Origin: Mesaphorura yosii
Lineage: Eukaryota > Arthropoda > Collembola > Poduromorpha > Tullbergiidae
Length of the DNA stretch: 25,925 nucleotides
Reading direction: 5' to 3'
NCBI GenBank assembly: GCA_009869945.1
Contig: WIXG01000699.1
Coordinates: forward strand, 1 to 25,925
Under the pieces are notes generated by a model. The model had not been told where the DNA came from. It saw nothing but the letters and a program-made list of their open reading frames with translations, and ran no database searches. Positions 10,664 to 19,599 of the stretch are shown one piece after another. The first letter of the stretch is position 1, and the number at the start of each line of letters is the position of its first letter. Both the position numbers and the translations under genes were made by a program.

Positions 10664-10669
10664 AATAAA
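10664..10669 (+). other. Polyadenylation signal after the death-domain exons
   Basis: AATAAA 150 bp after the TAA at 10512-10514. None was noticed soon after the alternative stop at 10059, which mildly favours a transcript that continues through the death-domain exons. Confidence 0.45.
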
Positions 10670-10759
10670 AGCTGATATGATAAGAGGTTGGCAGTTTTCG
10701 AGCCTTGATTGAACGCATCATTTTTATTTCCTGGAAGTTTTGGTTCTGCCTTGACCGGC

Positions 10760-11399
10760 ATGGGGACGATTATTGAGAAAGTCATACACGCAAATCTTGA
10801 CGAACTGATCAAGGGGCTTAATTGCAAAAGTGGGTTGCTGGATTACCTGGTCGCGCAGGAGCCTCCGATCGTGACGGCGAGTGAAGAGCAGCAAATTTTA
10901 AGTAGGCCAACTCGTTACCAGCAAAATGAAGAACTTCTGTTGACATTAATAAGGAAGTAAGTAATTTAAAGTTGGCTGTTGTTAAGAAAATCATTGACAG
11001 CTTTGTACTTGCTCTGCGTCTACCGTCTGTAGGGGTGTTCGGGACGGTAAAAGAACGCTTGTTGGATTGCACGAATACCTGAAGAACAATGGATACACTG
11101 TGATGGCTGGCCATCTGGAGCGATCGGCAGCAGAACTCGGCTTTTGGCTACCAGTCCCCTTAGGAATTGCAAAGTTACCAGAACCAAATTCAAGGGAACC
11201 AAATTCAAATTCGCATACGGCTGCAACCGTCCAGGCAGTTTCAACTCAAATTCGTACAAAATCTACGCTGGAAAGCCGAGACTCGTCGCCCGCGGGCAGC
11301 CAAGAGTCTTCACAAGCGTCGGACTCGGACGCAGGGCCCGTACAAGATCAAGCAGAAAGCGAATCCGACGATGATGACACTCTTGAGGTGCACCTGTAA
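10760..11399 (+). CDS. CARD protein with acidic tail, 2 exons
   Basis: Exons 10760-10956 and 11033-11399 join in phase 2 (GTAAGT...CTGTAG) to give 187 residues. The ATG at 10760 was chosen because MGTIIEKVIHAN aligns with the MGKVIQEVLREN start of the neighbouring CARD gene. Residues 1-100 form a CARD: helices around DELIKGL, LLDYLVAQEPPIVTASEEQQ, NEELLLTLIRK, TLVGLHEYLKNNG and AGHLERSAAEL. The intron falls at the same lysine as in the gene at 8776, so the two are tandem duplicates. The rest is a low-complexity polar tail containing a near-repeat (EPNSREPNSNS) and ending in an acidic run (ESESDDDDTLEVHL). No protease or nucleotide-binding domain follows, so it is an adaptor or a regulator of CARD assemblies by inference. 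An AATAAA follows at 11493. Confidence 0.75.
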
Positions 11400-11492
11400 A
11401 ATTACAGTGGCGACTTTGGCATAGCGCGTAATGTAACGATGCAACCAGCAGTATGGTTCTTTTTTAATAGGGAGTTCATGGAGAACAAGTAC

Positions 11493-11498
11493 AATAAA
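11493..11498 (+). other. Polyadenylation signal of the second CARD gene
   Basis: AATAAA 94 bp after the TAA at 11397-11399. Confidence 0.5.
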
Positions 11499-12417
11499 CT
11501 ATCCCATCCATCTTCCATCTATCCATTTGCTATTTCCATATAGTCCATAATTATTACACAATAATTAAAACGTAGATAATACAATTTAATTGTAGAGTTA
11601 GGTGCGAGAAAATTGCTAATTCAGTGTAGTGTAGAAAACAACAAAAAGTACACTGCAGCAATACATACAAGACGCATATGCAGGAGCCAGGGGCCAATCA
11701 CGACATCCACGGAGGAACGATAACATCGTACGCATACGTACGCTTCCATTGTTGAACTTGGAGTTGATCTGCCTGGATGTTGTACTTCTGAGAAAGGTTC
11801 GCTTGACCTATAAGGCACGCGTATTATCTTAGAAAGTACAATCTCCTTTCATTCGATCAAAAAGGTTTTGCGGACAGTGCAGAGAGGCTTGAGCCTGCAG
11901 TCCTTTGTCTTCAGGTGAATCCATGCATGCGATCCTATGGATGAGGATGAGGCATGCTCATGCTAATGACTGATTTAATGTTTAAATTGACTTTTAATGC
12001 GTCGACGTAAAAAATGGGCTTCTGCCCTAAGTGGCCACTGCACTAAGTGTGCGTTATACTACTAAAGGTCGTGTGTTACATGGGCCTTGTACCAAAGTGA
12101 TTTGTATCAACTGGTTTTGAGCTAATTATGCGACCACGGATCCGATTGCATAAGAATAGGGGTAAGGTCTAGTTTACTGTGGTGTTTCTAGTCAAGTGTT
12201 TTGAGGTTTGTTACCATTTGCACTTCAGCCAAGTGATTCCGTCGACTCTTCGCTAACAACGCTGTGAGGTAAAAACCGACAAGTTCAAGCATCTGCACCT
12301 GGCTGTCAGCTGAGTGATAAAATTAACCGAGACAGACAGGTCGCGATCGGGAGTGGCCCGGAGTTAAATTCCTTTTGCTTGCACTTGCTACCTCAGTCCA
12401 ATCCAACTCCAGGCATC
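11499..12417. other. Intergenic stretch upstream of the phosphoesterase gene
   Basis: About 0.9 kb without a convincing gene. A minus-strand frame of 65 codons (11621-11818) has no recognisable domain. The last part presumably holds the promoter and 5' leader of the gene at 12418; no clear TATA box was recognised. Confidence 0.4.
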
Positions 12418-13485
12418 ATGAAGTCTGTCCTGCTAATCCTCGTCCACGTCTTCCTTGCACTCAGCGCCCGTGTCAACGCCTACGGCGAGGACCGGGTGCG
12501 AAACCCACCTCGCGATCCGCTGCACTTCCGAGCGCAGGACAGCCGATTCCGCATCATGACACTCACCGACCTCCACTACGGAGAAGACCAGGCCGGATCG
12601 ACGGGCCCCGCGAACGACAGGCGTTCGGTCCAGGTTACGACGGACCTCCTTCGCTGGGAGCACCCCGACATTGTCGTGATTACCGGTGACCTCGTCTCTG
12701 GCGAAGTCTTCCCTCACTCCAACGTCTCGGAGTACATCGACATGCTCGTCCGACCACTTGCTGCCGGTGGGTATAAATGGGCGTCGACGTACGGGAACCA
12801 CGACATTGGCAACAACGTCAGGCGTGCAGAGATGCTGGCCGCCGAGCAGAAGTACGAACTCTCCTACACGCAAGACGGCCTGGCCGAACTGGAAGGGAAT
12901 ACGAATTACTACCTGCCTGTCTACCCGCCGCCAGCCTACGACGGTGGTCCAGTCAACACAACGCGACCGGCAGCCGTGCTTTGGTTCTTCGACACCCGCG
13001 GAGGCCGCAATGAATCCGGAGGCATTCCTGCGTACGTGCACGAGTCCGTCGTGGAATGGTTCCGAATCGAGAGCAGGCGAATGTTGGCCGAATGGGGCCC
13101 GCTGCCGGCGTACGCGTACTTCCACTACCCGACGGCCGAGTATTCGCCTATCCATGATGAGCTGGACACCTTTCCACAGTGCGTGGGTCAGAAGGACGAT
13201 ATCGTCACCCCTCAGGAGCGGGACACCGGCTTACTGAACGCTCTAATTGAATCGGGAGTTGTGAAGACGTCCTTCGTGGGCCACAATCACGGCAATGGAT
13301 GGTGCTGCTACTACAGGACGATGGAGCTGTGCTACAACAGGCAATCAGGCCATGGAGGTGGGTGGGTGGGCTGGGTGAGAGGCGCGAGGGTCGTCGAGCT
13401 CTCGTTCGCGGACCCGTGGCGAAGGAACCTTAATTACGTGAGGTTGGAGACTGGTGAGATCGTGGACGCTTTCCCGAGGCAGTAA
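12418..13485 (+). CDS. Secreted calcineurin-like metallophosphoesterase (Dcr2/PAP29-like), single exon
   Basis: One uninterrupted frame of 355 residues. The open frame extends to 12379 without an ATG, and the ATG at 12418 gives a clean signal peptide (MKSVLLILVHVFLALSARVNA). All metal-binding motifs of the calcineurin-like phosphoesterase fold are present in order: DLHYGED (D51, H53), GDLVSG (D91), GNHD (N127, H128), FHYPTAEY (H236) and GHNHGNGW (H289, H291), so it should be an active two-metal hydrolase. The family with DLH...GNHD...FHxPxxEY includes fungal Dcr2/Sia1-like proteins and plant 'purple acid phosphatase 29'-type proteins. The substrate is probably a phosphomonoester but is not specified by the sequence. 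N-glycosylation sites (NVS, NTT, NES) fit secretion. The gene has no introns and is visibly richer in G and C than its intron-bearing neighbours on either side, which raises horizontal transfer or retrocopying as origins. Confidence 0.85.
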   Translation: MKSVLLILVHVFLALSARVNAYGEDRVRNPPRDPLHFRAQDSRFRIMTLTDLHYGEDQAGSTGPANDRRSVQVTTDLLRWEHPDIVVITGDLVSGEVFPHSNVSEYIDMLVRPLAAGGYKWASTYGNHDIGNNVRRAEMLAAEQKYELSYTQDGLAELEGNTNYYLPVYPPPAYDGGPVNTTRPAAVLWFFDTRGGRNESGGIPAYVHESVVEWFRIESRRMLAEWGPLPAYAYFHYPTAEYSPIHDELDTFPQCVGQKDDIVTPQERDTGLLNALIESGVVKTSFVGHNHGNGWCCYYRTMELCYNRQSGHGGGWVGWVRGARVVELSFADPWRRNLNYVRLETGEIVDAFPRQ

Positions 13486-13519
13486 ATTAATGTAATTAAG
13501 TGGCCCTGTCGAAAGATGA

Positions 13520-13538
13520 AATAAATTTTGGAAATAAA
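13520..13538 (+). other. Two polyadenylation signals of the phosphoesterase gene
   Basis: AATAAA at 13520-13525 and again at 13533-13538, 35-50 bp after the stop. Confidence 0.55.
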
Positions 13539-14072
13539 CTCTGCATTAGCGTACTTATTGACCATTGATATCGTGTGGCTTGTGTGGACTAAATTAAAAT
13601 TGCATTTCGGGCGTTTTCGATTTCCAAACACTGGACGGGTTCCACATTCACTTGTTCTGTGTCCGTCCGTGACTGTCGAAATGTGATTTCTGACACCAAC
13701 ATGGTCTCGGAGTTGTGAAAGATTTCATCGCAATTCATGACATCATTCAAATTCGAGTTCGGAATCGAGAATTCTGTCGACGCCGACGCCAGCAACAGTC
13801 GCCTGCAATCATTCATTCCGGCCATTGCGATTGAGGGTGGGCACTTTTTATTGCTTTGAACGAGAACCCAAACTGACGCTGGCCAGTTTCTCGGTGACGG
13901 TAATTTGCCACTTGCATTTCAATAAGTTGGGTAAAACTTGGTTTCTGATAAAATTACAAGTTGGGTATATTCGACATCATTTCAATTATTATTGAATTCA
14001 GAAATACTTATAACTATATGCTCTTTAGTTGCTTACTGAACAATAAACAGCAGCCCAACACAACAGCAGAGT
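13539..14072. other. Convergent 3' regions of the phosphoesterase and SSRP1 genes
   Basis: A minus-strand AATAAA at 13847-13852 is a plausible signal for SSRP1, 220 bp past its stop. A 78-codon minus-strand frame at 13589-13825 lies beyond that signal and shows no domain. Nothing resembling an HMG box was seen in either strand here. Confidence 0.45.
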
Positions 14073-16129
14073 TCAGTCTGAGTCGGAACTCTCAATAAAT
14101 TCTTTGCTCTTGTATTCCATGTTGGACTTTACCGGACTCTTCTTGGATTCTTTGCTCTTTTTGCTGCTGCTGCTGCTGCTCTTCTTATCGTCTGAACTCT
14201 TGCTGGAACTCTTCTTCTCGTGCTTGTCGCTTCGCTTCTCATCCTTCCTGTGCTTGGACTTGGACTCCTTCTCCTTCTTTTTCTTCTTGGGATTTTTTGA
14301 GCTTCCTTCCCCGTCCTCGTCTTCCTCCGACGAAGACTCACTCGCGTTGGAGTCAAATTCCTCCGCCACGTCGCTGCCATCACGCACTTGTGTCGGGTCG
14401 AAGTCAGCGTCTTCATCCGAACCTTCGTCTTCATCGTCATCATCACTGATTCGAGCTTCAGCTTCAGCCTTGACACGAGCCAAGTATGCGTCGGGCTCGC
14501 CTTCTTTATCACTGTCGTCAAAGTCAGCGAATGTTGCCGTTTGCTTATTCTGAAAATCGAAAAATTTATTGTAAATTAATAAACCAGATCAACATTGTGT
14601 TTTGATTAACTTGGCTTACCTTTCCACTGTTCTTGATTGGAATCTTCTTGGCCTTCACATAATCAAAGAGTTTTGGGTATTCCTCCTTCTCGATGCTGCT
14701 GAACGTATATATCAGTCCTGATCGCAGCTCGACTTCAAAGTCAAAAGATCTTGTACTGCCACCTGACCGTGCAAAGTTGATGGAGCCGACTTCCTCGAAA
14801 CGAATATGGAGCGGAGGTTTGTGGATATAGATCAGACCACGATCCAGCGGGTAGACATAGCCAGCCGCCGCTTTGTAATGGCAAGCAATGGCAGGCGTGC
14901 CTGAATGGCCAATGAAATTTCCAGGCGTTGTGATCTTCCGATTCACAAGCACTTTCATCAATCTGCTTATAACCTCGTAAGTTTGCCCGGTCATGTCCTT
15001 GGTCAATTTACCATCGTATTTAGTCTTGAGCTCTTCACTGAAGAATAGGAATAGAAAACCCTGCTTATTTTGCAATACATATTTTAAGAATTTAACTTAC
15101 TCAGTGAAGGGCAATTCAATCGATAATTTATCATCTTCATCTTGTGGGAATACGAAGGTCAGGTAATGATATCGAGTCTGCCCTTGTTTAATCGGTGGAT
15201 CCAATGAAACCACGAAGAAAATCTGCCGGCCGTCCTTGTGCGGAAGCAGAAACAAGCGCAAGACGGTCGACATTGCAATCTTGTAGTCAAATGTTTTGCC
15301 ATGAAGTTGGAAGAACGATGGATAGACTTTGATGTCGTAACGGCCTCTGCAAAATTAGAATTTGGCAATTAAGTTTGGATTCGAAGATAAAGAGTTGAGA
15401 ATTATTTAGACCTAACCTTGGAGTAAGACAGCTGACTTCTCGGAAAATAGCCACTGCATCTCCAACAGCACTGATGACATCAGCCTTCTGAACAACGTGA
15501 TCACGAAACGATTCGACCGGATCGTCACCAGCCATCTCACTTCCAGGAATATGGAAACGGAGTTCCATTAAGCAGGTCGGAGCTTCCTCATTCGGATGAA
15601 ATTCGAGCGTAACTTCATTCTTTCCAGCAATGCATTGGCTGACATGGCCCAACGGAATTTCAAAATCCATTTTGTTGTCCACTTCGAAAGTGAGTGTTGA
15701 ACCGGAAAACTTTGCTGTTCCCCAATTCCAGCCCTTGACGCAAATTTCTTTCTCAGGCATAGGAAAATCGTATACAGTCTTTATAAACTTGGTGATCTTG
15801 TCCTTATCAGCGTCCTTGAAACCGCCGAACCGGTAAAGTGTTCCATTCTTTGTGTAGATTCGGATTCCCCAATTAAGACAGAATCGAAACCAGTTGAAAT
15901 GATCCACATCATTAGCAGAGATCTGCTCTACTTTCCCAGTTTTGCTGTTCTTGTACTGAATTTGTGTCTCGTTAAACTTCAGCCGGCCACGGACCTACGA
16001 ACATTAAATCAAACTAAGGTGACAATTATTCGAGACCCAGAAAAATTCATTAAGGACTGCATTGACTAGACTTACGAATATCCCTCGTGTTTCATAGCAG
16101 ATGTCCGAAAAGTCAATTACTTCCGCCAT
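14073..16129 (-). CDS. SSRP1: SSRP1, FACT complex subunit, lacking the HMG box; 5 exons
   Basis: Exons 16129-16076, 15994-15417, 15346-15101, 15037-14620 and 14549-14073 give 590 residues with phases 0, 2, 2, 0. SSRP1 pairs with SPT16 in FACT, the nuclear histone chaperone that opens and rebuilds nucleosomes during transcription and replication. The start [18 protein letters not shown], the N-terminal dimerisation region ([13 protein letters not shown]), the middle domain joint [15 protein letters not shown] and the tandem PH-like region ([28 protein letters not shown]) are all strongly conserved in type. The tail is acidic ([17 protein letters not shown]), then Lys/Ser-rich with a run of six serines encoded by a repeated triplet at 14162-14179. 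It ends with [13 protein letters not shown], similar to the post-HMG end of the fly protein. The about 70-residue HMG box that animal SSRP1 normally carries between these parts is missing, so the overall form resembles yeast Pob3. Confidence 0.93.
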
Positions 16130-16507
16130 ATCGAACAGTCAATACTTCATACAATACAGTTGCTGTTACGGAGGTTTCCAATTCTAATAATAATAATAAT
16201 TAATTGATCAATTGATGCTGATACTGATAGTACACAATTTCACATAGGTATCACGACGACATTCATATCACTGAATGCAAACACTCAAAAAGATCCCGGC
16301 ACGACTTTTCTTTGTTGTTCCAGAGTTTGAACTGTGCGCTTACGCGTTCCATGTCTCACCTTTCCAATTCCCAAGTTGAGCCGGTCGCATACACATCGTA
16401 CTCGCTAAACCTTCAAAATTTCAAGCAATCGATCTGATAATTCTTAAGCAAATCGCATTAAATACTCAAATCCGTGCATGCATGCAATTTGAAAAAAATC
16501 ATGCAAT

Positions 16508-16514
16508 AAAAAAA
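16508..16514 (-). terminator. RNA polymerase III terminator of tRNA-Phe
   Basis: A run of seven T on the minus strand, three bases after the discriminator base of the tRNA. Confidence 0.8.
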
Positions 16515-16517
16515 TTT

Positions 16518-16590
16518 TGCCGAAACCCGGGATTGAACCAGGGACCTTTAGATCTTCAGTCTAACGCTCTCCCAACTGAGCTATTTCGGC
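16518..16590 (-). tRNA. tRNA-Phe (GAA)
   Basis: 73-nt intronless gene with a perfect 7-bp acceptor stem (GCCGAAA / TTTCGGC) and discriminator A. It has the D-arm A box TAGCTCAGTTGG, the anticodon loop ACTGAAGAT with anticodon GAA, and the T arm with B box GGTTCAATCCC. The sequence is a standard eukaryotic nuclear tRNA-Phe and looks functional. It lies between SSRP1 and the first GCLC gene; CCA is not encoded. Confidence 0.96.
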
Positions 16591-17255
16591 TGATACTGAT
16601 GAGTGAGCTGGATGTGGTGCGTTTTGGTAGACTGGAGAGGATTCGCGAATCGCGAATTGCGACTAAACTGAGCTGAGGAATGAGAATGAGACAGTGAATT
16701 GTATCGATCATGTCAGTCCATACTGCCAAACTGCCAATACATGGTGGAGAATCAAAATACTGAGAGAAAAAACAGGACAAAGAATGAATTAACCTGAGAA
16801 CATGGATTTATTGGCAATCGACAGCTTCATTAACCCAAAAATCAAAATCATAATTTCATGAATGCCAAAAACCAAATGTAAATTTTGTAGATTCATGTAC
16901 GCTGTAGTAATTTGCTAAAATGTCGCAAACGAGTTTAAGTTAAGGTCAAGGCCAAGGTCAAGACCTCAAATTGTCAAGCTGAAACCACCTCGTGTCCAAC
17001 TCCATCGCATCTGACAAGATAGAAAGAAGTTTCACACCACGTTACACGTTTCAGACTCAGATTTTGACGTTCTCGTGACTTAAGTGTCAAAGTCCAACCT
17101 GTGTGACCACGTTGGTCAGAAGTTGATTAAAGCGAGTCGAGAAGATTCGACCGCAAGTCAATTGCGTAACGATAACTCTGTCAAGGACTGACAATTCAAT
17201 CTAACTTATCTAACGTTTTTTAGACGTGTGTTGTCAATCAGTTTGCCTCTTCTAC
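16591..17255. other. Intergenic and promoter region upstream of the first GCLC copy
   Basis: No coding frame with a domain was seen. It contains the paired AAGGTCA elements listed separately. Motifs of the CncC/Nrf2 antioxidant-response type (TGACnnnGC) were looked for because GCLC is a classical target, but no exact match was found by eye. Confidence 0.4.
16942..16960 (+). promoter_or_regulatory. Two extended nuclear-receptor half-sites
   Basis: AAGGTCA occurs at 16942-16948 and 16954-16960 on the same strand, each followed by AG and spaced 12 bp start to start. TCAAGGTCA/AAGGTCA is the monomer site of SF-1/FTZ-F1 and ERR-type receptors. It lies about 390 bp upstream of the GCLC start; the function is speculative. 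Confidence 0.3.
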
Positions 17256-17263
17256 TATAAAAA
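17256..17263 (+). promoter_or_regulatory. TATA box of the first GCLC copy
   Basis: TATAAAAA located 91 bp upstream of the ATG at 17347. It implies a transcript start near 17286 and a short 5' leader. The second GCLC copy has no comparable box. Confidence 0.6.
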
Positions 17264-17346
17264 CCTTCGCCCTATTATGGCTTCGATAACATTCTGAGAT
17301 CGCGCTCACGCTAGAAAACTGCTGAATCCTTTACATCTCTGGTCTA

Positions 17347-19483
17347 ATGGGTTTGCTATCAGAAGGCTCGCCACTGTCGTGGCCCGAGACGGAGAAATGG
17401 GCCAACCACGTCAAAACCAACGGAATCCAGCAATTTATCAACCTGTACCGCCGGCACAAGTCAAGGGAGGATGACAACTTGAAATGGGGCGACGAAGTAG
17501 AGTACATCATTGTGAAGTTCGATCATGACAAGAAAACGGCAAAGGTCTCACTCCGCGCTGAGGAATTGCTTCCAATTCTTAGACGACCTGAAGTCGAGAA
17601 CCCAACGTAAGTTTAATTTTCTAAATAGCCTGTTCAATAACCTGAACTTTCTATCGATTTATTCAGTACTGTCAATTGCTTGTGGCGGCCTGAGTACGGC
17701 GGATACATGGTTGAAGGGACACCCGGACAGCCTTTTCACGCTCTGCCCTCTCATTTGAACACTGTGGAGGCTAATATGAAGGCTCGTAGAAAGGAAGTGC
17801 AAGATCTTCTGCCTCCTGACGAGGTGATTCTGACTTTCGGAAATTTTCCTCGACTTGGCTCGCCAGAATTTACATTTCCAAGCCATCAACCAAGGCCAGA
17901 GTCGAGTACTTCGCTATCGCGTTTCTACCCCGACGAAGCCATATTTCAAGGTCATCCACGATTTTATACGGTTACACGAAATGTACGAGAGAGACGTGGT
18001 TCAAAGTCAAAGTGCGAGGTCCAAATTCCAAGTAAGTTCCAATTGAATACAAAATTTTAACTGGTGCACCATAATTTTATTCATTTTCTTTCAGTTTTCA
18101 GAGACGTGAACACGCCGGATCCTTTCATCGAGCCCGGAGTGCCAGAACAGCATCCCAATATGATTTATACCGACGCCATGGGGTTCGGAATGGGAATGTC
18201 TTGCCTGCAAGTCACTCTTCAGGCGTCCAATCTAACCGAGGCTCGTGCGCTCTACGACAATCTTGCTCCACTTTGCCCAATTATGGTAATTGTCACAATC
18301 ATATTAAACTCTATGCCGAAGAAATCTTTACAGTAGTGGTGAATGCGGTATTGCTATTTGCAGTTGGCGTTGACTGCAGCCACTCCATTTTATCGCGGAT
18401 ACATTTCAGATGTGGACGCCCGCTGGAACATTCTTGTGGGCTCCTGTGACTGTCGTCGACCCGAAGAGAGAGACACGATTCGCAAGTCGAGATACGACTC
18501 CATCGATTCCTATTTGTAAGTTTTGACCAAGTCACACAAGTTTTTCAGGTCCGATCTAATTAAACTCGACTTATTTTCTGTTTCCCAGATCTGAAGAAAA
18601 CGCCGAGTACAACGACATCCCACTCGTGTACTCCCAGGAGCATTACAACACGCTTATCGCCGCTGGGGTCGATCCGCTCCTTGCCCAGCATGTGGCCCAT
18701 CTCTTTATTCGTAACCCGGTTTCGGTATTCTCCGAAAAACTGCACCAGGATAATAACAAGGAGACTGACCACTTTGAGAACATTCAATCCACCAACTGGC
18801 AAACATTGCGTTTCAAGCCACCACCGCCCGACTCTACAATCGGCTGGCGTGTAGAGTTTCGTCCTTGTGAAGTTCAGCTCACGGATTTCGAGAATGCTGC
18901 CGTTGCCTGCTTCGTCGTCCTCCTCACGCGAATTATACTTTCGTACAATTTGTGCTTCTTGGTCCCGATGTCAAAAGTGAGTTAATGATTGAGATAGTTT
19001 TGCTTGGCACAATTTAATTTTGTTGCTGATCAGGTGGACGAAAACATGAAGAATGCCCAAATTCGTAATGCCGTGCACGAGCAGAAATTCTGGTTTCGGA
19101 AGAACATTCAGAACAAACACGCGAAAGATTACTCGTTAATGAGCATTAATGAGATCGTCAATGGAAGCGGTGATTTTCCAGGGCTCGTCTGCCTCATTCA
19201 AAACTACCTGAATTCTATGGAAGTGGATTCTGATACGCAATGCACGCTCCAGCAATACCTGTGCTTAATCTCCCGGCGCGCCAAGGGCGAGATCATGACC
19301 GGTGCCACATGGCTTCGGGAATTTGTGACGAGGCACCCTGCTTACAAAGGAGACAGTGTAATTACTGATGAAATTAACTACGATCTGCTCGTACGAGTAA
19401 GTCAGCTGCCAGAGAATCCAAGCTGCTGGGCGACCCTTCGGCCATTGACCACGATAAATGTAAATGTGAGGGACAAAAGCTAA
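17347..19483 (+). CDS. GCLC: Glutamate-cysteine ligase catalytic subunit, copy 1; 6 exons
   Basis: Exons 17347-17606, 17667-18031, 18095-18285, 18364-18515, 18589-18976 and 19034-19483 join with phases 2, 1, 0, 2, 0 to give 601 residues (human about 637). The enzyme makes gamma-glutamylcysteine from glutamate, cysteine and ATP, the rate-limiting cytosolic step of glutathione synthesis. Family motifs are clear: WGDEVEY (47-53, metal/ATP binding glutamates), [42 protein letters not shown] [79 protein letters not shown] and SKVDENM. After MGFGMG this copy reads MSCLQV where copy 2 has MCCLQV. The last about 20 residues (from ENPSCW) are in a different frame from the matching part of copy 2, which looks like a small deletion after divergence. 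It lies directly upstream of copy 2 in the same orientation. Confidence 0.95.
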
Positions 19484-19523
19484 AAAATGGAGGCACAAAA
19501 ATTCAACGCCTAATTATGAAATG

Positions 19524-19529
19524 AATAAA
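19524..19529 (+). other. Polyadenylation signal of GCLC copy 1
   Basis: AATAAA 41 bp after the stop of copy 1. It supports this stop as the real 3' end of the coding sequence. Confidence 0.55.
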
Positions 19530-19554
19530 TTCTAACTATTGAAGAGTTCGATTT

Positions 19555-19599
19555 GTTCCTGTAAATGTTAAATGAGAAAGGTTTTTCGCCTGTATGAAC
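19555..19599 (-). pseudogene. Degenerate C2H2 zinc-finger remnant
   Basis: The minus strand reads VHTGEKPFSFNIYRN, the conserved linker HTGEKPF of tandem C2H2 zinc fingers followed by SFNIYRN. The two expected zinc-binding cysteines (xCxxC) are replaced by F and Y through single-base changes. A stop codon lies two codons upstream in the same frame and no intact finger is found on either side. It looks like a decayed fragment in the space between the two GCLC genes. The match is short, so chance is not fully excluded. Confidence 0.5.

Noticed and set aside
12433..13155. 240-codon minus-strand frame opposite the phosphoesterase
   Set aside because: Shadow of a GC-rich coding exon; all phosphoesterase motifs are in the plus-strand frame.
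13589..13825. 78-codon minus-strand frame with an ATG
   Set aside because: No domain, no clear promoter or splice sites, and it lies just past the likely SSRP1 polyadenylation signal. Kept as unassigned sequence.
14104..14553. Leu/Ser-rich plus-strand frame resembling a membrane protein
   Set aside because: Antisense shadow of the acidic and Lys/Ser-rich tail of SSRP1; the leucine runs are complements of AAG and AGC codons.
16482..16676. Open frame reading CRNPGLNQGPLDLQSNALPTELF
   Set aside because: This is the classic spurious peptide from the antisense of a tRNA gene; the tRNA-Phe on the minus strand explains it.
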